Source of the DNA: Ferranicluibacter rubi
GTDB taxonomy: Bacteria > Pseudomonadota > Alphaproteobacteria > Rhizobiales > Rhizobiaceae
DNA length: 64,000 bases
Assembly (NCBI RefSeq): GCF_011603255.1
Contig: NZ_JAANCM010000005.1
Span: 124,001-188,000, forward strand
Direction: 5' to 3'
This document shows, in pieces, positions 1 through 8,365 of this stretch (the stretch's first letter is position 1; each line of letters opens with the position of its first letter). Made by a program: the position numbers and the translations under genes. The notes beneath the pieces were generated by a model, which searched no databases, was not told the origin of the DNA, and worked only from the letters and a program-made list of their open reading frames with translations.

Positions 1-292
1 CGGAATTGGCGACCGTGGTCGTCATGATGCCGATCTGCTGGGTGAGAGCGGCGAGGAAGAGAGAGACGCCGATGGCGACGAAGCCGCGCATGTTCCGACG
101 ACTGAGGGGCAGTGCTGCCCGGTGGCGCTCGCGGAGCGCGAAGGGCGTGAGCACGATGGCGGCGATGAGGAAGCGCAGGCTCGTGAACCAGAGCGGGCCG
201 ATGGTTTCCATGGCCGTGGATTGTGCGACGAAGCCCGCGCCCCAGATGGCGCCGGCGAGAAGAAGGACGAGATTGGCCTGAATGCGCGTCAC
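1..292 (-). CDS. EamA/DMT-family transporter, N-terminal part (cut by window edge)
   Basis: Inner-membrane drug/metabolite transporter of the EamA type; the substrate cannot be told. Only the first 97 or so residues are present and the gene continues left of the window. The visible part starts with a hydrophobic helix containing AGAIWGAGFVAQ, the usual first EamA helix, then a second helix (WFTSLRFLIAAIVLTP) and a third (GFVAIGVSLFLAALTQQIG). The GTG start at 292 was chosen because GGGAG lies about 6 bases upstream and the first membrane helix follows almost at once. Family is fairly sure, function is not. Confidence 0.75.
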   Translation of the reverse strand, partial: MTRIQANLVLLLAGAIWGAGFVAQSTAMETIGPLWFTSLRFLIAAIVLTPFALRERHRAALPLSRRNMRGFVAIGVSLFLAALTQQIGIMTTTVANS

Positions 293-391
293 GACCTGCT
301 CCCTCAACCGCTTGCTCAGCGCCTCGGCTAGCAGGCTGGGGGTATCGTGACAAGGTCGTCTCGGGCGTCTGAGTTAAAGCGCTGCCCTAAT

Positions 392-580
392 TTAGAGCGC
401 TGCGACGAACACTGCACCCGGGCCGGCGACGATGCGGCTCTGCAGGAAAAGGCCCTTGCCGACCAGCATCATGCCGGCAAGCGCCACGATGACGATGGCG
501 GCGACGACGATGGTCTCCAGCGCGTTCAGGCCGGAGAAGAGGCCGAGGCGGGTCTGTTTGTGATCGGGTTCGGAGGCCAT
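392..580 (-). CDS. Small membrane protein, 62 aa, unknown
   Basis: I do not recognise this protein. It has a short charged N-terminus (MASEPDHKQTR), then a long hydrophobic helix around residues 20-45 (ALETIVVAAIVIVALAGMMLVG), and a second weakly hydrophobic tail. Its ATG (580) lies just past the stop of the upstream gene (586-588), so the two are probably co-transcribed and translationally coupled. An in-frame ATG at 598 would overlap that gene; 580 gives the simpler layout. Probably a single-pass or hairpin inner-membrane protein. Confidence 0.5.
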   Translation of the reverse strand: MASEPDHKQTRLGLFSGLNALETIVVAAIVIVALAGMMLVGKGLFLQSRIVAGPGAVFVAAL

Positions 581-585
581 GTCTA

Positions 586-1038
586 TCACGCTTCCCACGC
601 CAGGCCGCGAACCTGCCAGCGCCAGAGGCCAAAGCTGACCGCGGCCATGGCCGCGCCTGCCAGAAGCATCAGGCCAATGGCGATATGGCGTTCCGCCGGC
701 ATGATGCGGCCGGGCAGGGAGAAGGCGCTGATGCTGGCAAGCTGGCGGGCCGAGAGGATGGCGCCCGTCGACATGCGGTCCGGCTCCGTCAGCGTCGCAT
801 TATCCAGCCAGAGCATCGGATTGTTGACCGTCGAACCCGTCGCTTCGATCAGCGCCGGTGGCTTGCCAAGCGGAAACAGCGCGTCATCCGCCTGCTCGAT
901 CGCCAGTTCCGTCTGCCACCGCATTTCACTGCTCTCTCCGGCCGCCGCACCGCCCGCGAAGGCAAGCGTCGTCGCGATCGCCAGGCCGAAAACGGCGCGG
1001 CGTGGCAACGACAGGGCAGGTGGTACGGAAACGGACAT
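586..1038 (-). CDS. Exported, C-terminally membrane-anchored protein, 150 aa, unknown
   Basis: Unknown function. Residues 1-34 look like a cleavable signal peptide (RRAVFGLAIATTLAFAGGAAAG), followed by about 85 polar residues and a C-terminal membrane helix at about 118-140 (IAIGLMLLAGAAMAAVSFGLW). The expected topology is a periplasmic domain held by a C-terminal anchor. A longer reading from 1284 is open, but the ATG at 1038 has CGAGG close upstream and puts the signal peptide at the N-terminus, so 1038 was chosen. It is first in a two-gene unit with the small membrane protein that follows 5 bases after its stop. Confidence 0.6.
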   Translation of the reverse strand: MSVSVPPALSLPRRAVFGLAIATTLAFAGGAAAGESSEMRWQTELAIEQADDALFPLGKPPALIEATGSTVNNPMLWLDNATLTEPDRMSTGAILSARQLASISAFSLPGRIMPAERHIAIGLMLLAGAAMAAVSFGLWRWQVRGLAWEA

Positions 1039-1349
1039 GACGGACCTCGGTGGCAGGCGGCAGGAGCTTTGGCGGATAGGATGTAGAAGGCGCTCCGAAA
1101 TCGGCTTCATATCGACCGAATTGCGGCATGCTCCGGCAAATGTCGTGGCAAAAACAAGGCGGCGGGACAGGGTGGAAATAGCTGTTTTTATTAAGGAAAA
1201 ATAAAGGGATGCGGCAGGCTTCGCGCAAGCTTTCGTGCCCTTGAAATAGGGCTCGCAGTGCCTGATTCGCGGATGGTTCTGCATTCATCGACGCTAATCA
1301 TGCCATCCATCAAACCTCGTCATGCCACGAGGCGTTGCGGCCTTTCCGC

Positions 1350-2645
<1,296 letters not shown>

Positions 2646-2666
2646 GCCAACAAGAAGGCGCGCCCC

Positions 2667-3821
2667 TTGACCATTGCCGGGCATCACAGGATTTATATCT
2701 GCTTTTTCCTGTTTGCCGTGGCGCTGGGGGCGTTGCTTGCGCGCATGCCCGACCTGCAGGTTGCCCTGCAGGTCGATAAGTCCGAACTCGGCCTGACGCT
2801 GATCGGCATGGCCATCGGCGCGCTGATCTCGCTCACCGTATCCTCGCCGCTGATCGAGCGGCTGGGCCCGAAAGTCACGGCCTACACCACCGTCATCGGC
2901 ACGGCGGCATGCTATGCGCTGGTGCCGTGGATGCCGGGTCCTGCCGGCGTCTTTGCCGTGCTGCTCGCTGCGGGCATGCTGGCCGGGGCACTCGAAATCA
3001 ATCTCAATGTCGAACTCGGGCGCATCGAGGCGGCCACCGGCCGCAGCGTGATGAACCGGGCGCATGGCTGCTGGAGCCTGGGCTTCTTCGTGACGGCGCT
3101 GGTCGCGTCCTTCATCCGCCAGTCCGGCGTATCCATGCAGGTCCATCTCGGCGTGACGCTGCTTGCAGTCGTCGTCGTTGCCTGGGTGGCGATCCGGGGG
3201 CTGGAGGCCGCGCCGGTGGATGCGACGCATCTGCCGGAAGAAAAGGCGCCGGCCTTCGCCTTCCCGACCATCGGCCTCCTGCCGCTCTGCCTGATCGGTA
3301 TCGCCGCTTTCCTCGTGGAGGGTGCGGGCATCGACTGGTCCGCGATCTACATGCGCGACGTCTTCCAGTCGGAGCCTTTCGTCGGCGGATTGGGGCTGAC
3401 GCTCTTCACCTTCTTCATGGCGCTGGTGCGCATGGTGGCCGACCCGATCGTCGAACGTTTCGGCAGTCGGGCCGTCGCCGCCGCGTTGCTGGTGCTGTCG
3501 GCTATCGGCATTGCCGCCGTCGGCCTGTCGCCGCATCCCGTCGTGGCATTGTTCGGCTTCGCGCTGATGGGCGCGGGCTGCAGCGCCGTATACCCGCTCG
3601 CGGTATCCGCCGCTGCCCAGCGCCGCGACCGCGCACCCCATGTCAACGTCGCCTCGCTCGGGCAGGTGACGTTCATCATCTTCTTCTTCGCGCCGCCGCT
3701 GCTGGGTTTCGTCGCCGAACACGCCGGCATCCGGGCCTCATACTTCATCTGCCTGCCGCTGGTCATCGGCGCGCTGTTCTGCGTGCCGGCCTTGAAGAGC
3801 GTTGCCGCGCGCACCGCCTGA
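2667..3821 (+). CDS. MFS transporter, 12-TM, unknown substrate
   Basis: Major facilitator permease of 384 residues with about twelve hydrophobic helices, resembling the FucP/YbjJ-type branch (short N-terminus, MARxPDL-like ALLARMPDLQVAL segment in the first loop). The start is TTG at 2667, with AGAAGG about 9 bases upstream; no better ATG precedes the first helix. It begins 21 bases after aatA and may be co-transcribed with it. The strong hairpin at 3847-3868 closes the unit. Substrate (sugar or drug) is not inferable from the sequence. Confidence 0.8.
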   Translation: MTIAGHHRIYICFFLFAVALGALLARMPDLQVALQVDKSELGLTLIGMAIGALISLTVSSPLIERLGPKVTAYTTVIGTAACYALVPWMPGPAGVFAVLLAAGMLAGALEINLNVELGRIEAATGRSVMNRAHGCWSLGFFVTALVASFIRQSGVSMQVHLGVTLLAVVVVAWVAIRGLEAAPVDATHLPEEKAPAFAFPTIGLLPLCLIGIAAFLVEGAGIDWSAIYMRDVFQSEPFVGGLGLTLFTFFMALVRMVADPIVERFGSRAVAAALLVLSAIGIAAVGLSPHPVVALFGFALMGAGCSAVYPLAVSAAAQRRDRAPHVNVASLGQVTFIIFFFAPPLLGFVAEHAGIRASYFICLPLVIGALFCVPALKSVAARTA

Positions 3822-3842
3822 TGTTTCCTGATCGTCGATATG

Positions 3843-3868
3843 AAAAAGGCCCGCATCGCTGCGGGCCT
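3843..3868. terminator. Bidirectional intrinsic terminator between MFS gene and Old Yellow Enzyme gene
   Basis: AGGCCCGCA-TCGC-TGCGGGCCT forms a 9-bp perfect stem. On the minus strand it is followed by a T tract (AAAAA at 3843-3847 on the plus strand), matching the end of the minus-strand gene at 3893; on the plus strand it lies 25 bases after the MFS stop. Confidence 0.75.
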
Positions 3869-3892
3869 CTCTGCATTCGATATCTCAGGTGA

Positions 3893-5020
3893 TTATTCCG
3901 CGGCCTGCTGGGTGAGTGCCGGATAGTCGGTGTAGCCCTTGGCGCCGCCGCCATACAGGGTGTCCGGGTCGAGCGCGTTCAGCGGGGCATCCTGCTTCAG
4001 GCGTTCCACGAGGTCCGGGTTGGAGATGAAGGGCTTGCCGAAGGCGACGAGGTCGACACGGCCGCTTTCGACCGATTCGATCGCCAGCTTGCGGTCATAA
4101 CCATTGTTCGCCATCCAGGCAGCCTTGCCGCCAGCAGCCTCGTAGGTCGCGCGGAGTTCTGCGAAGTCGAACGCGGTATCGCCCTGCTTGAAATCTCGGT
4201 CGCCGCCGGTCGCGCCTTCGATGACATGGATAAACGCCAGCGCGTGCTTGGCGAGGCCCTTGACGACATGGTCGAAGAGCGGCTGCGGCTCGGGATCGAA
4301 GGCATCGTTTGCCGGCGTCACTGGTGAGAGGCGGATGCCGGTGCGACCGGCGCCGATTTCGGCAACGATGGCGTCGGTGACCTCGAACAGGAAGCGCGCC
4401 CGGTTCTCGATCGAGCCGCCATAGGCGTCCGTCCGCTCATTGGTGCCGGAGCGCAGGAACTGGTCGATCAGATAGCCGTTGGCCGCATGAATTTCGATGC
4501 CGTCGAAGCCTGCATCGATGGCCGCACGGGCGGCCTTGCGGTAGTCCTCGACAATGCCGGGAAGCTCCGAAGCTTCCAGCGCACGCGGCTCGGACGTCGG
4601 CACGAACTCACCCGTGCCATCGGGATGGCGGATATAGGTCTTGGCGTTGGCGGTGATGGCCGAGGCCGAAACCGGCTGGCCTTCGCCCGGCTGCAGCGAG
4701 GTGTGCGAGATACGGCCGACATGCCACATCTGGACGACGATCTTGCCGCCCGCCGCGTGAACGGCGCTCGTGACCTTTTTCCAGCCGTCCAGCGCTTCCG
4801 GCGTGTAGAGGCCGGGAACGTCGGCGTAGCCCTGTCCCTGATGGGTAATGGCCGTGGCTTCGGTGATGATGAGGCCGGCGGTGGCGCGCTGTTCGTAATA
4901 GGTGACGTTCAGCGTGTTCGGCACGGCGCCCGGCGAGCGATTGCGCGTCAGCGGCGCCATGACGATGCGGTTGGCAAGCGCGATGTCGCCGGCGGTCGTG
5001 GGTTCGAAGAGAGACGTCAT
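3893..5020 (-). CDS. Old Yellow Enzyme family ene-reductase (NemA-like)
   Basis: FMN-dependent NAD(P)H oxidoreductase reducing activated C=C bonds or nitro groups, such as N-ethylmaleimide, enones and nitrate esters. The 375-residue TIM-barrel shows the family hallmarks: MAPLTRNRSPGAVP near the N-terminus, QMWHVGRISH, the flavin/substrate-pocket HAANGYLIDQF, and the DAYGGSIENR block. The ATG at 5020 is preceded by AGGAC; an upstream ATG at 5083 would overlap the neighbour. The gene follows a small ArsR-type regulator by 37 bases and is most likely its target, as in electrophile-inducible nemRA-like units. The exact substrate is unknown. Confidence 0.85.
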   Translation of the reverse strand: MTSLFEPTTAGDIALANRIVMAPLTRNRSPGAVPNTLNVTYYEQRATAGLIITEATAITHQGQGYADVPGLYTPEALDGWKKVTSAVHAAGGKIVVQMWHVGRISHTSLQPGEGQPVSASAITANAKTYIRHPDGTGEFVPTSEPRALEASELPGIVEDYRKAARAAIDAGFDGIEIHAANGYLIDQFLRSGTNERTDAYGGSIENRARFLFEVTDAIVAEIGAGRTGIRLSPVTPANDAFDPEPQPLFDHVVKGLAKHALAFIHVIEGATGGDRDFKQGDTAFDFAELRATYEAAGGKAAWMANNGYDRKLAIESVESGRVDLVAFGKPFISNPDLVERLKQDAPLNALDPDTLYGGGAKGYTDYPALTQQAAE

Positions 5021-5057
5021 GGAATGTCCTTTCCAGTCGGGTCGGGGGAGGGAGGCT

Positions 5058-5351
5058 TCAGAGGGCTGTGCCGATTTCGGCAAGGAACGCCTGAATGGTG
5101 TCTTCGTTGCGCTTGTAGAAGATCCATTGGCCGACGCGTCGGGTCGTCACCAGGTCTGCGCGCTGAAGGATGGCAAGATGCGCCGATACGGTGGATTGCG
5201 ACAGGCCGACCGTCTCGAACTGGCTGGCGCAGACGCCCATCTCGACGGGGTGCGCCTGAGACGAAAAATGCGCGTGGGGATCCTTCAGCTTGGTCAGAAT
5301 CTCGACCCGCTTGGGATGCGCCAGTGCCTTGAGGATTTCGGTCAGGTCCAT
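5058..5351 (-). CDS. ArsR-family winged-helix repressor
   Basis: Small 97-residue regulator with the ArsR fold: KALAHPKRVEILTKL (helix 1-2) and the recognition helix LSQSTVSAHLAILQRADLV at about 50-68, followed by the beta-wing RRVGQWIFYK. It has no metal-binding CxCxxC motif; there is one cysteine, C41, just ahead of the recognition helix, which could sense thiol-reactive compounds. A longer open frame exists to 5477, but ATG 5351 gives the usual family length. It is encoded just upstream of the Old Yellow Enzyme gene on the same strand. That it represses that gene and is relieved by electrophiles is inferred. Confidence 0.8.
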   Translation of the reverse strand: MDLTEILKALAHPKRVEILTKLKDPHAHFSSQAHPVEMGVCASQFETVGLSQSTVSAHLAILQRADLVTTRRVGQWIFYKRNEDTIQAFLAEIGTAL

Positions 5352-5403
5352 ATCAACCCATCGCACGATGGCGATTTCTAAATTGTCTCCTCCCGATATA
5401 TGG

Positions 5404-5419
5404 ATCGTTGAAATACGAT
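5404..5419. promoter_or_regulatory. Possible ArsR operator
   Basis: Perfect 5-bp inverted repeat ATCGT-N6-ACGAT, 53 bases upstream of the arsR-type gene and in its probable promoter region. This is the only clear dyad in that gap. The assignment is tentative. Confidence 0.3.
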
Positions 5420-5455
5420 TTACAAGATCGGCGGGAGAGAATTTGGAAAGCGGGC

Positions 5456-5575
5456 AAAAAAAAGGACCTGCGGTCAAACCGAGGTCCTTGAGATGTGAAG
5501 GTTAGATAACCTCCAGAGGGGAACAGCTGGTGCGGTGATACTGGGAGGGAATATGATCACCAAGTGCATCAGCTG
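5456..5575 (-). ncRNA. abcR: AbcR-like trans-acting sRNA, promoter-distal copy (alpha-r15 family)
   Basis: Second of two near-identical blocks lying head to tail beside lsrB, the known place of the tandem AbcR sRNAs in Rhizobiaceae. Read on the minus strand it has a conserved 5' end (CAGCTGATGCA), a C-rich anti-Shine-Dalgarno loop (TTCCCTCCCAG, complementary to GGGAGG), a second conserved box (GTTCCCCTCTGGAGG), and a strong intrinsic terminator: stem 5462-5469/5482-5489 followed by eight Ts. A TTGAAT-N17-CATATC promoter sits just upstream. About 119 nt. AbcR sRNAs repress ABC-transporter mRNAs with Hfq. Which copy corresponds to AbcR1 or AbcR2 was not decided. Confidence 0.8.
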
Positions 5576-5580
5576 AATTT

Positions 5581-5609
5581 GATATGGGAAAGGACTGTGA
5601 CGAATTCAA
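5581..5609 (-). promoter_or_regulatory. Promoter of the distal AbcR-like sRNA
   Basis: Minus-strand TTGAAT (5609-5604) and CATATC (5586-5581) are separated by 17 bases, placing transcription start near 5575, where homology between the two sRNA copies begins. Confidence 0.55.
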
Positions 5610-5688
5610 CATTCGCATTGCGATTTTGGTGAGAATTTTCAGAGCGGACGTCGAGGGCGCTGCGCGTTGGGCAGAGCAAAATCCGGAC

Positions 5689-5813
5689 AAAAAAAGAGGG
5701 CACCAAGTAAACTTGGGCCCTTTTAAATTATGAAGGTTATTCAACCTCCAGAGGGGAACAGCTGCTGCGGTGGCACTGGGAGGAAAATCGCCACCAAAGA
5801 TGCATCAGCTGTG
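5689..5813 (-). ncRNA. abcR: AbcR-like trans-acting sRNA, promoter-proximal copy (alpha-r15 family)
   Basis: First of the two tandem sRNA copies, closest to lsrB. It shares with its neighbour the 5' CAGCTGATGCA, the anti-SD segment (TTTTCCTCCCAG) and the GCAGCTGTTCCCCTCTGGAG block. It ends in its own intrinsic terminator, with a different stem (GGGCCCAAGT/ACTTGGTGCCC) and a T7 tract (A tract 5689-5695 on the plus strand). About 125 nt. The different terminator stems, with conserved targeting boxes, argue for two functional paralogous RNAs rather than a recent duplication. Regulation by the adjacent LsrB/VtlR is known in relatives (Brucella VtlR-AbcR2) and inferred here. Confidence 0.8.
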
Positions 5814-5819
5814 GTCGGT

Positions 5820-5849
5820 ATGATCGTTTCTTAGGCGGCCAGCAATCAA
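5820..5849 (-). promoter_or_regulatory. Possible promoter of the proximal AbcR-like sRNA
   Basis: Minus-strand TTGATT (5849-5844) and GATCAT (5825-5820), 18-base spacing, place a start near 5813, aligned with the start predicted for the other copy. The region 5850-6018 up to lsrB is AT-rich and could hold an LsrB site. Confidence 0.4.
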
Positions 5850-6018
5850 TTTATATGCACATCAGCCATGCGTAAGGCGCATCTCTGCTTAAGTTTCGAG
5901 CAAAGTAAATGCATAGCTCCTCTCGGCGATATATCGTCGCCGAAGAAGCGTAATATTAACAGGATGTTGAGATAGGGATTTCGGTTGGCTGAAATTTCGG
6001 CACTGCTAAAACGCGAGG

Positions 6019-6927
6019 CTAGAAATTCCAGTTGCGCGCCTTGGAGACGATGAAGTCCCGGAAGACCTTCAGCTTTGCCGCATTTTTCAGCTCGTCCGGA
6101 TAGCAGAAATACGTATCGAACGATGGGATATCGGCGCCGATGGGCAGCTGGATCAGGCCGGGATCGCGCCCGACGATATAGTCCGGCATCATGGCAATGC
6201 CGATGCCGAGCAGGCAGGCGCGCTTGATCGAGGTCTGACTGTTGATCTGCAGGTGCGAACCGCGCGGATTGTCGCTGTCGCGCCCCGCGATCGCCAGCCA
6301 GTTCACGTCGAGGAGGTAATTCGGAGCGGGTTCGCCGAAGGTGATGATGCGATGGTTGTCCAGGTCCTCGATCGACTGCGGCTCGCCATGCTTGTTGATG
6401 TAAGAGGGGGCCGCGTAGAGGTGCATGTGCACCGTGAACAGCTTGCGCTGGATCAGGTCCGACTGCTGCGGCTGGCGAAGGCGGATCGCGCAGTCGGCAT
6501 GACGCATGTTCACGTCAAGCTCCTCGTTGTCGAGGATGAGCTGGACAGACATATCGGGGTAAAGCGCCAGAAACTCCTGCACCTTGTCCGTCAGCCAGCC
6601 CTGGCCGAGGCCGACGGTGGTGGTGATGCGCAGCTTGCCGGACGGTTTGTCGGTCGTTTCCGTCAGGAGGACCTTCACGCTTTCCAGCTTCATCAGCACT
6701 TCATGGGCCGTGCGATACAGGATCTCGCCCTGTTCCGTGAGGATCAGGCCGCGGGCGTGACGGTGGAAAAGCTTGATGCCGACATCCTGCTCCAGCGATG
6801 AGACCTGACGGCTGATGGCGGACTGGGACAGATGCAGCTTGTCGGCGGCATGGGTAAAGGAACCTGCTTCCGCCGCCGCATGGAAGATGCGCAGTTTATC
6901 CCAGTCAAGCGGCATTCCGTCCCCCAC
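6019..6927 (-). CDS. lsrB: LysR-type regulator LsrB/VtlR
   Basis: LysR-type transcription factor of 302 residues. The N-terminal winged helix (LRIFHAAAEAGSFTHAADKL, then SQSAISRQVSSLE) binds DNA; the rest is the type-2 periplasmic-binding-like effector domain. Counting from the start at 6927, cysteines fall at 146, 238 and 275; from memory these are the redox-active cysteines of Sinorhizobium LsrB, which supports this start over ATG 6915. LsrB controls oxidative-stress and LPS genes in S. meliloti, and its Brucella orthologue VtlR activates abcR2. Its neighbours here, tandem AbcR RNAs on one side and trxB on the other, are the same as in those genomes. Confidence 0.88.
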   Translation of the reverse strand: MGDGMPLDWDKLRIFHAAAEAGSFTHAADKLHLSQSAISRQVSSLEQDVGIKLFHRHARGLILTEQGEILYRTAHEVLMKLESVKVLLTETTDKPSGKLRITTTVGLGQGWLTDKVQEFLALYPDMSVQLILDNEELDVNMRHADCAIRLRQPQQSDLIQRKLFTVHMHLYAAPSYINKHGEPQSIEDLDNHRIITFGEPAPNYLLDVNWLAIAGRDSDNPRGSHLQINSQTSIKRACLLGIGIAMMPDYIVGRDPGLIQLPIGADIPSFDTYFCYPDELKNAAKLKVFRDFIVSKARNWNF

Positions 6928-7025
6928 TCAACGCCTGCAAGGGAAAGCGGTGCTGCTTCCCCTCATCCGGCGCTTCTTTCGTTCCCACATGGCACCATCA
7001 GTGATGCCTCGTTCTCTCGCAGCGT

Positions 7026-8000
7026 CTACTCGGCTGCAATTGCGACGGGCATATGACCCGCCAGAAATTTCTCGGCTTCGAGCGCTGCCATGCAGCCCAT
7101 TCCGGCCGCCGTGATCGCCTGCCGGTAGATATCGTCGGTCACGTCGCCGGCAGCATACACGCCCTCGACATCGGTTGCAGTCGAATCGGGTGCCGTCCAG
7201 AGGTAGCCGTTGGGCTTCAGCCGCAGCTTGCCCTTGAAGAGCTCGGTTGCCGGCGCGTGGCCGATGGCCACGAAGACGCCGTCGATCGGCATGTCCGACG
7301 TCTCGCCCGTGCGGGTGTTGCGCAGCGTGACGCCGGTGACGGAGGCGGGCATGGGCGGCTTCGGTGGCGTGCCGGTATAGGCGGCGACCTCATGGTCCCA
7401 GACGATCTTCACGTTCGGCTTGGCGAACAGGCGCTCTTGGAGAATGCGTTCGGCCCGGAAGTGGTCGCGGCGATGCACGACGGTCACGGTTTTCGCGAGG
7501 TTCGACAGGTACAGCGCTTCCTCGACGGCCGAGTTGCCCCCGCCGACGACGATGACGTCCTTGTTGCGATAGAAGAAGCCGTCGCAGGTGGCGCAGGCGG
7601 AGACGCCGAAGCCCTTGAAGGTCTCTTCCGTCTCGATTCCGAGCCACTTGGCCTTGGCACCGGTGGCGATGACGATGGTATCGGCCGTCCAAACGGTGCC
7701 GCTATCGGTCGTCAGGCGGAACGGGCGGACCGAGACGTCCACCGACGTCACGAGGTCGTTGACGATCTCCGTGCCGACATGCACGGCCTGCTTCAGCATC
7801 TGCTCCATCAACCAGGGGCCCTGGATCGGATCGCCGAAGCCCGGATAGTTTTCCACATCCGTGGTGATCATCAGCTGGCCGCCCTGTTCCATGCCGGCGA
7901 TGAGAACGGGGTTCAGCATGGCGCGCGCGGCGTAGATGGCGGCGGTGTAGCCGGCCGGGCCGGAGCCGATGATGAGGAGTTTGCTGTGGCGGGACGTCAT
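7026..8000 (-). CDS. trxB: Thioredoxin-disulfide reductase
   Basis: NADPH- and FAD-dependent reductase that regenerates reduced thioredoxin in the cytosol. The 324-residue protein has the FAD-binding GSGPAGYTAAIYAARA at about 12-27, the redox pair C136-A-T-C139 (SACATCDG), the NADPH-binding GGGNSAVEEALYL, and the C-terminal FAD motif YAAGDVTD. Length and motifs are those of low-molecular-weight TrxB. It lies directly upstream of lsrB on the same strand (98-base gap), a linkage conserved in rhizobia; LsrB is redox-sensing, so the pairing makes functional sense. Confidence 0.95.
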   Translation of the reverse strand: MTSRHSKLLIIGSGPAGYTAAIYAARAMLNPVLIAGMEQGGQLMITTDVENYPGFGDPIQGPWLMEQMLKQAVHVGTEIVNDLVTSVDVSVRPFRLTTDSGTVWTADTIVIATGAKAKWLGIETEETFKGFGVSACATCDGFFYRNKDVIVVGGGNSAVEEALYLSNLAKTVTVVHRRDHFRAERILQERLFAKPNVKIVWDHEVAAYTGTPPKPPMPASVTGVTLRNTRTGETSDMPIDGVFVAIGHAPATELFKGKLRLKPNGYLWTAPDSTATDVEGVYAAGDVTDDIYRQAITAAGMGCMAALEAEKFLAGHMPVAIAAE

Positions 8001-8365
8001 GGCGTATCCTTGGGCGCGGTCTCAAGCCCGGTTTCCGGAGCATGCGCGCGAAACGGGCGATTTTGATAACGGCAGAAGTGCTCAGTGTAGGTATGAGGGT
8101 CAAGCGGTTTCAAGTGCGCGGGACAGGATTACCACATTTGATTGTCGACGATACCGGCTTTTCGACCCTCCGGCGCGGATCAGGCGCATTCGCCCGGTGC
8201 AAGCAGGTAGGCCCAAGGGCGCTGAGACTGCCAATGCTGGGGCGTTCTATCGACAGATAATTAAACATTAGTAATTTAGAGAGTTTTCTTTTAGCGTGCG
8301 CCATCGGTCCGGGGCGCTGATCATGTGTCTCGATCCCCACGCCGGAAGCCGTCGATGGTCGAGAC
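8001..8365. other. Divergent intergenic region between trxB and the glycosyltransferase operon
   Basis: No supportable gene. The part at about 8245-8295 is very AT-rich (around TAATTAAACATTAGTAATTT) against a GC-rich background and probably holds the promoter of the rightward glycosyltransferase genes. Small open frames here lack ribosome-binding sites and coding character. Confidence 0.5.

Noticed and set aside
586-1284. N-terminally extended (232-residue) version of the anchored protein
   Set aside because: The extra 82 residues precede the signal peptide and lack a ribosome-binding site; ATG 1038 is better.
5502-5744. 80-residue minus-strand open frame across the two sRNAs
   Set aside because: Runs through a terminator and sRNA boxes; not coding in character.
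5480-5820. Near-duplicate blocks first taken as remnants of a mobile element
   Set aside because: No transposase or terminal repeats; each block has promoter, anti-SD loop and terminator, fitting tandem sRNAs.
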